Shown here in pieces: positions 62,422 through 64,000 of a stretch of DNA of 64,000 bases (the stretch's first letter is position 1; each line of letters begins with the position of its first letter). Source of the DNA: an uncultured Bryobacteraceae bacterium (lineage in GTDB: Bacteria > Acidobacteriota > Terriglobia > Bryobacterales > Bryobacteraceae); assembly GCA_938027685.1 (NCBI GenBank), contig CALJAM010000001.1, positions 186,001 to 250,000 on the forward strand, written 5' to 3'. The notes beneath the pieces are model-generated. The model ran no database searches. It was not told the origin of the DNA and was given only the letters and a program-made list of their open reading frames with translations. The position numbers and the translations under genes are program-made.

Positions 62422-64000
62422 ATGAATCTAAGATCGACCTCACTGCTGCCGAACTACCGCCGAGGGTTACTGGCTCCGGTTTCCCTTTTCCTGCTCGCGG
62501 CCGCTGCCGCCGCTCAGATCGGGGGTGGCTCGCTGGTCGGCAATGTCACTGATCCGACGGGTGCGGCTGTCGCCGGCGCGCGCGTCACCGCAACCAACCT
62601 CGACACCGGAGTCAGCCGTCAAACCGCCACCAATGAGACCGGATACTACGAGTTCCCGCTTCTGCCGCCAGGCCGGTATCGTCTCACAGCTGAGCAGACC
62701 GGTTTCCGTCGTGCCGCAACGGCGGATTTCGTGATCAATACGGGAACCCGTCCCCGCATGGATCTAAGGCTGGAGTTGGGCGAGGTCACCGAAACCGTCG
62801 AGGTTGTTGCCGCGGCGCCGCTTGTCAACGCCACTACGACGGATTTAGGTGTAGCGATGCAGCCTTCCATGATCGAAGCGCTGCCGCTCAACGGCCGTAA
62901 TTTCCAGCAGTTGGTGGGCTTGCAGGCGGGCGTTGTGGCCAATCCCAGTTCGAGTGCCGGCGGACGAGGCGGCATTGAATTCCACGGCGCCAGCGCCTTG
63001 GGCAACGCCTTGCTGCTGGACGGAGTCGACATGTCGCTGGGCGAGGTGAACGCAACCGGAAACGCAACCGGCGGCGGCCCGCTCATCAACACCGTCAGCG
63101 TCGAGGCCATCGCGGAGTTCAAGGCGACCGGCAACGCTATGGCCGCTGAGTTCGGCCGTTCGATCGGGGGCGTACTGAACGTCACCACCAAGAGCGGCGC
63201 CAATGAGCTCCACGGCACTCTGTTCCACTTCTTCCGCAACGATAAACTGGATGCCAACAGTTTCTTCTCCAACCGCTCCGGCCTTCCTAGGCCGCCCCTC
63301 CGCTGGAACCAGTTCGGCGGCAACCTGGGCGGGCCCATCCGGCGAAATCGCGCCTTTTTCTTCTTCAACTACGAAGGTGCTCAAGTTCGCCGCCCCACCC
63401 AGGTCACCGGCAACGTCGCCACTGCCGCCCTCATCGCACAATTGCCCCCAAACATCCGCGGGACGTTCGAGGAGTTTTCGCCCAAGACCTTCGAACCCAC
63501 CGCCAATCCGCTGGTCGGCTTCCACCGCCGGAACGATCGCAACATCAACGACGAGCACACATACCTCGTCCGCAGCGATATCGATCTGTCGCATCACCGC
63601 CTGACCCTCCGTCACAGTTACAACAATCAGGACGTCAAGACCCCCACCCTGCCGCCCAGCATGCCCCGAGTGTTTCCCACCCGCTTCCACAACGCCGTAC
63701 TGCAGGACAGCTGGACCATTGGTCCTTCGCTTTTCAACGAACTCCGCCTGGGCTTCAACCGCACCGATCTGGATCGGCGCGAGGAAGGACGCGATCGCGT
63801 TCCTGCCTGGATTACGGTTGCAGGCGTTAACGTGAATCTAAGCCAGCCGGGCTACCTCCACTTCATCCCGACCACATACACGCTGGCGGATAATCTCTCC
63901 CTCATCCGCGGCAGGCACACGGTCAAGACGGGCGCGGAGATTCGCATCACCATGAACAACCGCGATCAGGGCGGTCAGCCGACCCACATGTATAACAATC
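62422..64000 (+). CDS. TonB-dependent receptor with carboxypeptidase-regulatory-like N-domain (3' end outside window)
   Basis: At least 526 codons; continues beyond 64000. Signal peptide about 1-32 (ends AAAAAAQ). Residues about 36-118 form a carboxypeptidase-regulatory-like beta domain (GSLVGNVTDPTGAAVAGARVTATNLDTG, GYYEFPLLPPGRYRLTAE). The plug follows (ALPLNGRNFQQLVGLQAGV, GVDMSLGEVNATG) and the start of the outer-membrane barrel (FFRNDKLDANSFFSN, NQFGGNLGGPIRRNRAFFFFNYEG). It is the oar-like or SusC-like receptor type abundant in Acidobacteriota, probably for uptake of oligosaccharides or peptides. Confidence 0.93.
   Translation, partial: MNLRSTSLLPNYRRGLLAPVSLFLLAAAAAAQIGGGSLVGNVTDPTGAAVAGARVTATNLDTGVSRQTATNETGYYEFPLLPPGRYRLTAEQTGFRRAATADFVINTGTRPRMDLRLELGEVTETVEVVAAAPLVNATTTDLGVAMQPSMIEALPLNGRNFQQLVGLQAGVVANPSSSAGGRGGIEFHGASALGNALLLDGVDMSLGEVNATGNATGGGPLINTVSVEAIAEFKATGNAMAAEFGRSIGGVLNVTTKSGANELHGTLFHFFRNDKLDANSFFSNRSGLPRPPLRWNQFGGNLGGPIRRNRAFFFFNYEGAQVRRPTQVTGNVATAALIAQLPPNIRGTFEEFSPKTFEPTANPLVGFHRRNDRNINDEHTYLVRSDIDLSHHRLTLRHSYNNQDVKTPTLPPSMPRVFPTRFHNAVLQDSWTIGPSLFNELRLGFNRTDLDRREEGRDRVPAWITVAGVNVNLSQPGYLHFIPTTYTLADNLSLIRGRHTVKTGAEIRITMNNRDQGGQPTHMYNN

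Noticed and set aside
1-64000. tRNA genes and CRISPR arrays
   Set aside because: Scanning the gaps found no GGTTCGA-type T-arm with a matching acceptor stem and no regularly spaced direct repeats.

Overview
The window looks like chromosomal DNA of a high-GC Acidobacteriota member, most likely a Solibacter/Bryobacter-type organism (class Terriglobia, order Bryobacterales). Evidence: a secreted beta-propeller protein with the C-terminal module typical of Solibacter proteins (59514-61625), a TonB-dependent receptor with an N-terminal carboxypeptidase-regulatory-like domain (62422 to the window end), many exported versions of normally cytoplasmic enzymes (DegT aminotransferase, UroD-like, aldo/keto reductase, Gfo/Idh/MocA, SagB-like), and several Tat-exported carbohydrate enzymes. 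This placement is an inference from gene content; there is no rRNA gene here. I see no tRNA, rRNA, CRISPR array, intact insertion sequence or prophage.

Layout. 1-5142 (minus): glgC (cut by the window edge), a RhaT-like sugar transporter, an exported GH2 glycosidase and a POTRA-only BamA-like protein. 5264-9675: purA, an exported sulfatase and a membrane Ser/Thr kinase. 9993-13648: etfB-etfA-acyl-CoA dehydrogenase operon. 13659-14697: decayed ATPase gene. 14773-19617: exported M20 amidohydrolase facing an operon Gfo oxidoreductase / SagB nitroreductase / aconitase-X large and small subunits. 19618-20348: mostly non-coding, with a DUF4143 remnant. 20349-22528: Tat-type DegT aminotransferase coupled to an IF-2B-like protein. 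22543-25420 (minus): TlpA / GlcD / UroD-like, translationally coupled. 25482-28657: exported GH51 arabinofuranosidase, then two tandem PTPS/QueD-family genes and folE.

28835-32915 is a compatible-solute locus: GpgS-like glycosyltransferase, second glycosyltransferase, small MscS-type membrane protein and MpgP-like HAD phosphatase, consistent with glucosylglycerate or mannosylglucosylglycerate synthesis plus a channel. 33005-34997 is a NarL-type two-component system. 34998-41973 is gltBD with a divergent GltC-like LysR gene and overlapping divergent promoters. 41983-48860 holds DinB, a sugar-binding lipoprotein, aldo/keto reductase, gamma-glutamyltransferase, a 590-bp non-coding stretch and a TgpA-type transglutaminase. 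48914-52315: phosphoglucose isomerase-like protein, an unrecorded 47-residue membrane peptide, rph and rdgB. 52325-53766: aldose epimerase and a Cys-rich Tat protein. 53826-58534: Gfo oxidoreductase, SMP-30 lactonase, Nudix, mutS2. The rest: rhodanese, propeller protein, an 800-bp gap and the TonB receptor.

Two themes recur. Genes are tightly packed, with 4-bp stop/start overlaps (ATGA, GTGA, TTGA) in most operons and several tail-to-tail overlaps. At seven or more genes a -10-like hexamer (TAGAAT, TACAAT, TATACT, TAAAAT) lies 6-7 nt before the start codon with no ribosome binding site, which predicts leaderless mRNAs.
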